A DNA stretch of 64,000 bases from BJGV01 sp965205785 (GTDB lineage: Bacteria > Pseudomonadota > Gammaproteobacteria > Burkholderiales > Nitrosomonadaceae), in assembly GCA_965205785.1 (NCBI GenBank), contig OZ242188.1, positions 1,612,001 through 1,676,000 on the forward strand, given 5' to 3'. Each line of letters starts with the position of its first letter. Within the stretch, counting starts at the first letter, position 1. The position numbers and the translations under genes are program-made. Positions 63,640 to 64,000 of the stretch are shown here, piece by piece. Under the pieces are notes generated by a model that did not search any database, was not told the DNA's origin, and saw nothing but the letters and a program-made list of their open reading frames with translations.

Positions 63640-64000
63640 TTAGGAGAACATCCAACCATGGCTGCCTGCATTTGCACCAATTACAGTAATAAGGCTTAAG
63701 AGAAGTAATATCCAATGTGTTCTCTGCATCGCTAAAAAAACTGTATTTGAGTTTTGCTGCGTTTGTTTTTTAATCTTACTATGCAATATGCGTGGCTCCA
63801 TAACGTATAACATAAACATAAAAAGTAACCATATTATTACCATGGAATGCATCCACCAGTAGCGAAATTCTGTAAAGCGACTCCAGGCATCAAGTATATG
63901 TACCATATAAAATCCACTTAAACCGGTAAACAAAGTTGTATAGCGTGCTTGAGCAGCAAACCGTTTTTTAAAACGTTTAAAGAATTCTGTTCTTTTTTCT
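63640..64000 (-). CDS. Conserved membrane protein, C-terminal part (cut by window edge)
   Basis: The frame is open from the window edge to its stop at 63640 and gives the last 119 or so residues. It has three hydrophobic segments and a pattern including FTGLSGFYMVHILDAWSRF, then WWMHSMVIIWLLFMFML and VMEPRIL. This reminds me of CopD-like or related cytochrome-type membrane proteins with conserved histidines, but the family is uncertain without the N-terminal half. It lies directly upstream of the SirB2-family gene on the same strand. Confidence 0.6.
   Translation of the reverse strand, partial: EKRTEFFKRFKKRFAAQARYTTLFTGLSGFYMVHILDAWSRFTEFRYWWMHSMVIIWLLFMFMLYVMEPRILHSKIKKQTQQNSNTVFLAMQRTHWILLLLSLITVIGANAGSHGWMFS

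Overview
The window is an AT-rich stretch of a Gram-negative chromosome. I read it as betaproteobacterial, with the best fit in the Nitrosomonadales or Methylophilales. The reasons are the conserved blocks argF-argD-rpsT-murJ, xseA/exbB-exbD-Trm112, gmk-rpoZ-spoT, amgK-murU-pepP-ubiH-dusB-fis-purH-purD-hemF, suhB/trmJ, and rnhB-fabZ-bamA-rseP-dxr-cdsA-uppS-frr-pyrH-tsf-rpsB, plus a pyrophosphate-dependent phosphofructokinase beside a membrane H+-pyrophosphatase. This placement is inference; no rRNA or tRNA gene was seen. There is no insertion sequence, prophage or CRISPR array, and nearly all of the sequence is housekeeping genes.

Layout. 1-2.5 kb: arginine synthesis (argF cut by the window edge, argD) and rpsT. 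2.7-7.5 kb: envelope and redox genes (murJ, mlaA, dsbB), an rRNA methyltransferase and a DUF423 membrane protein. 7.7-12.1 kb: a lone glycosyltransferase, xseA, then exbB-exbD and a Trm112-like protein. 12.2-17.2 kb: an ADP-ribosylglycohydrolase-family protein, gmk, rpoZ, spoT and a STAS-like protein. 17.3-24.9 kb, minus strand: a thiamine-diphosphate enzyme coupled to an aldehyde dehydrogenase, B12-dependent metH, and ubiK. 25-35 kb, plus strand: cell-wall recycling (amgK, murU), pepP, ubiH, dusB, fis, purH, purD, hemF. 35.3-38.2 kb: an MCE-type lipid transport operon with permease, substrate-binding protein and lipoprotein but no ATPase gene. 38.2-39.05 kb: an 800-base AT-rich non-coding region with a cluster of DnaA-box-like sequences, then adk-pfp-hppA. 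43.3-44.4 kb: a small membrane protein and two very small genes. 44.4-50 kb: a cysteine desulfurase, trmJ, suhB, mutS. 50-61.8 kb, minus strand: slyD, rnhB, fabZ, bamA, rseP, dxr, cdsA, uppS, frr, pyrH, tsf, rpsB. 62-64 kb: a glpD-like gene, a SirB2-family protein and a membrane protein cut by the window edge.

The most notable pattern is an absence. At three separate conserved loci the flanking genes remain but the lipid A/LPS genes normally between or beside them are gone: skp, lpxD, lpxA and lpxB around fabZ; lpxK and kdsB around the Trm112-like gene, with a possible decayed lpxK tail; and lptD-surA opposite amgK. BamA, RseP, MlaA and an MCE system remain, so an outer membrane is expected. 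Together these suggest a cell that has lost or relocated LPS synthesis. The second notable point is adk: it has no ATG, GTG or TTG that could start the intact enzyme and appears to begin at AUA behind a well-placed Shine-Dalgarno sequence and a terminator-like leader hairpin. The adk-pfp-hppA order joins adenylate balance to pyrophosphate-based energy saving.
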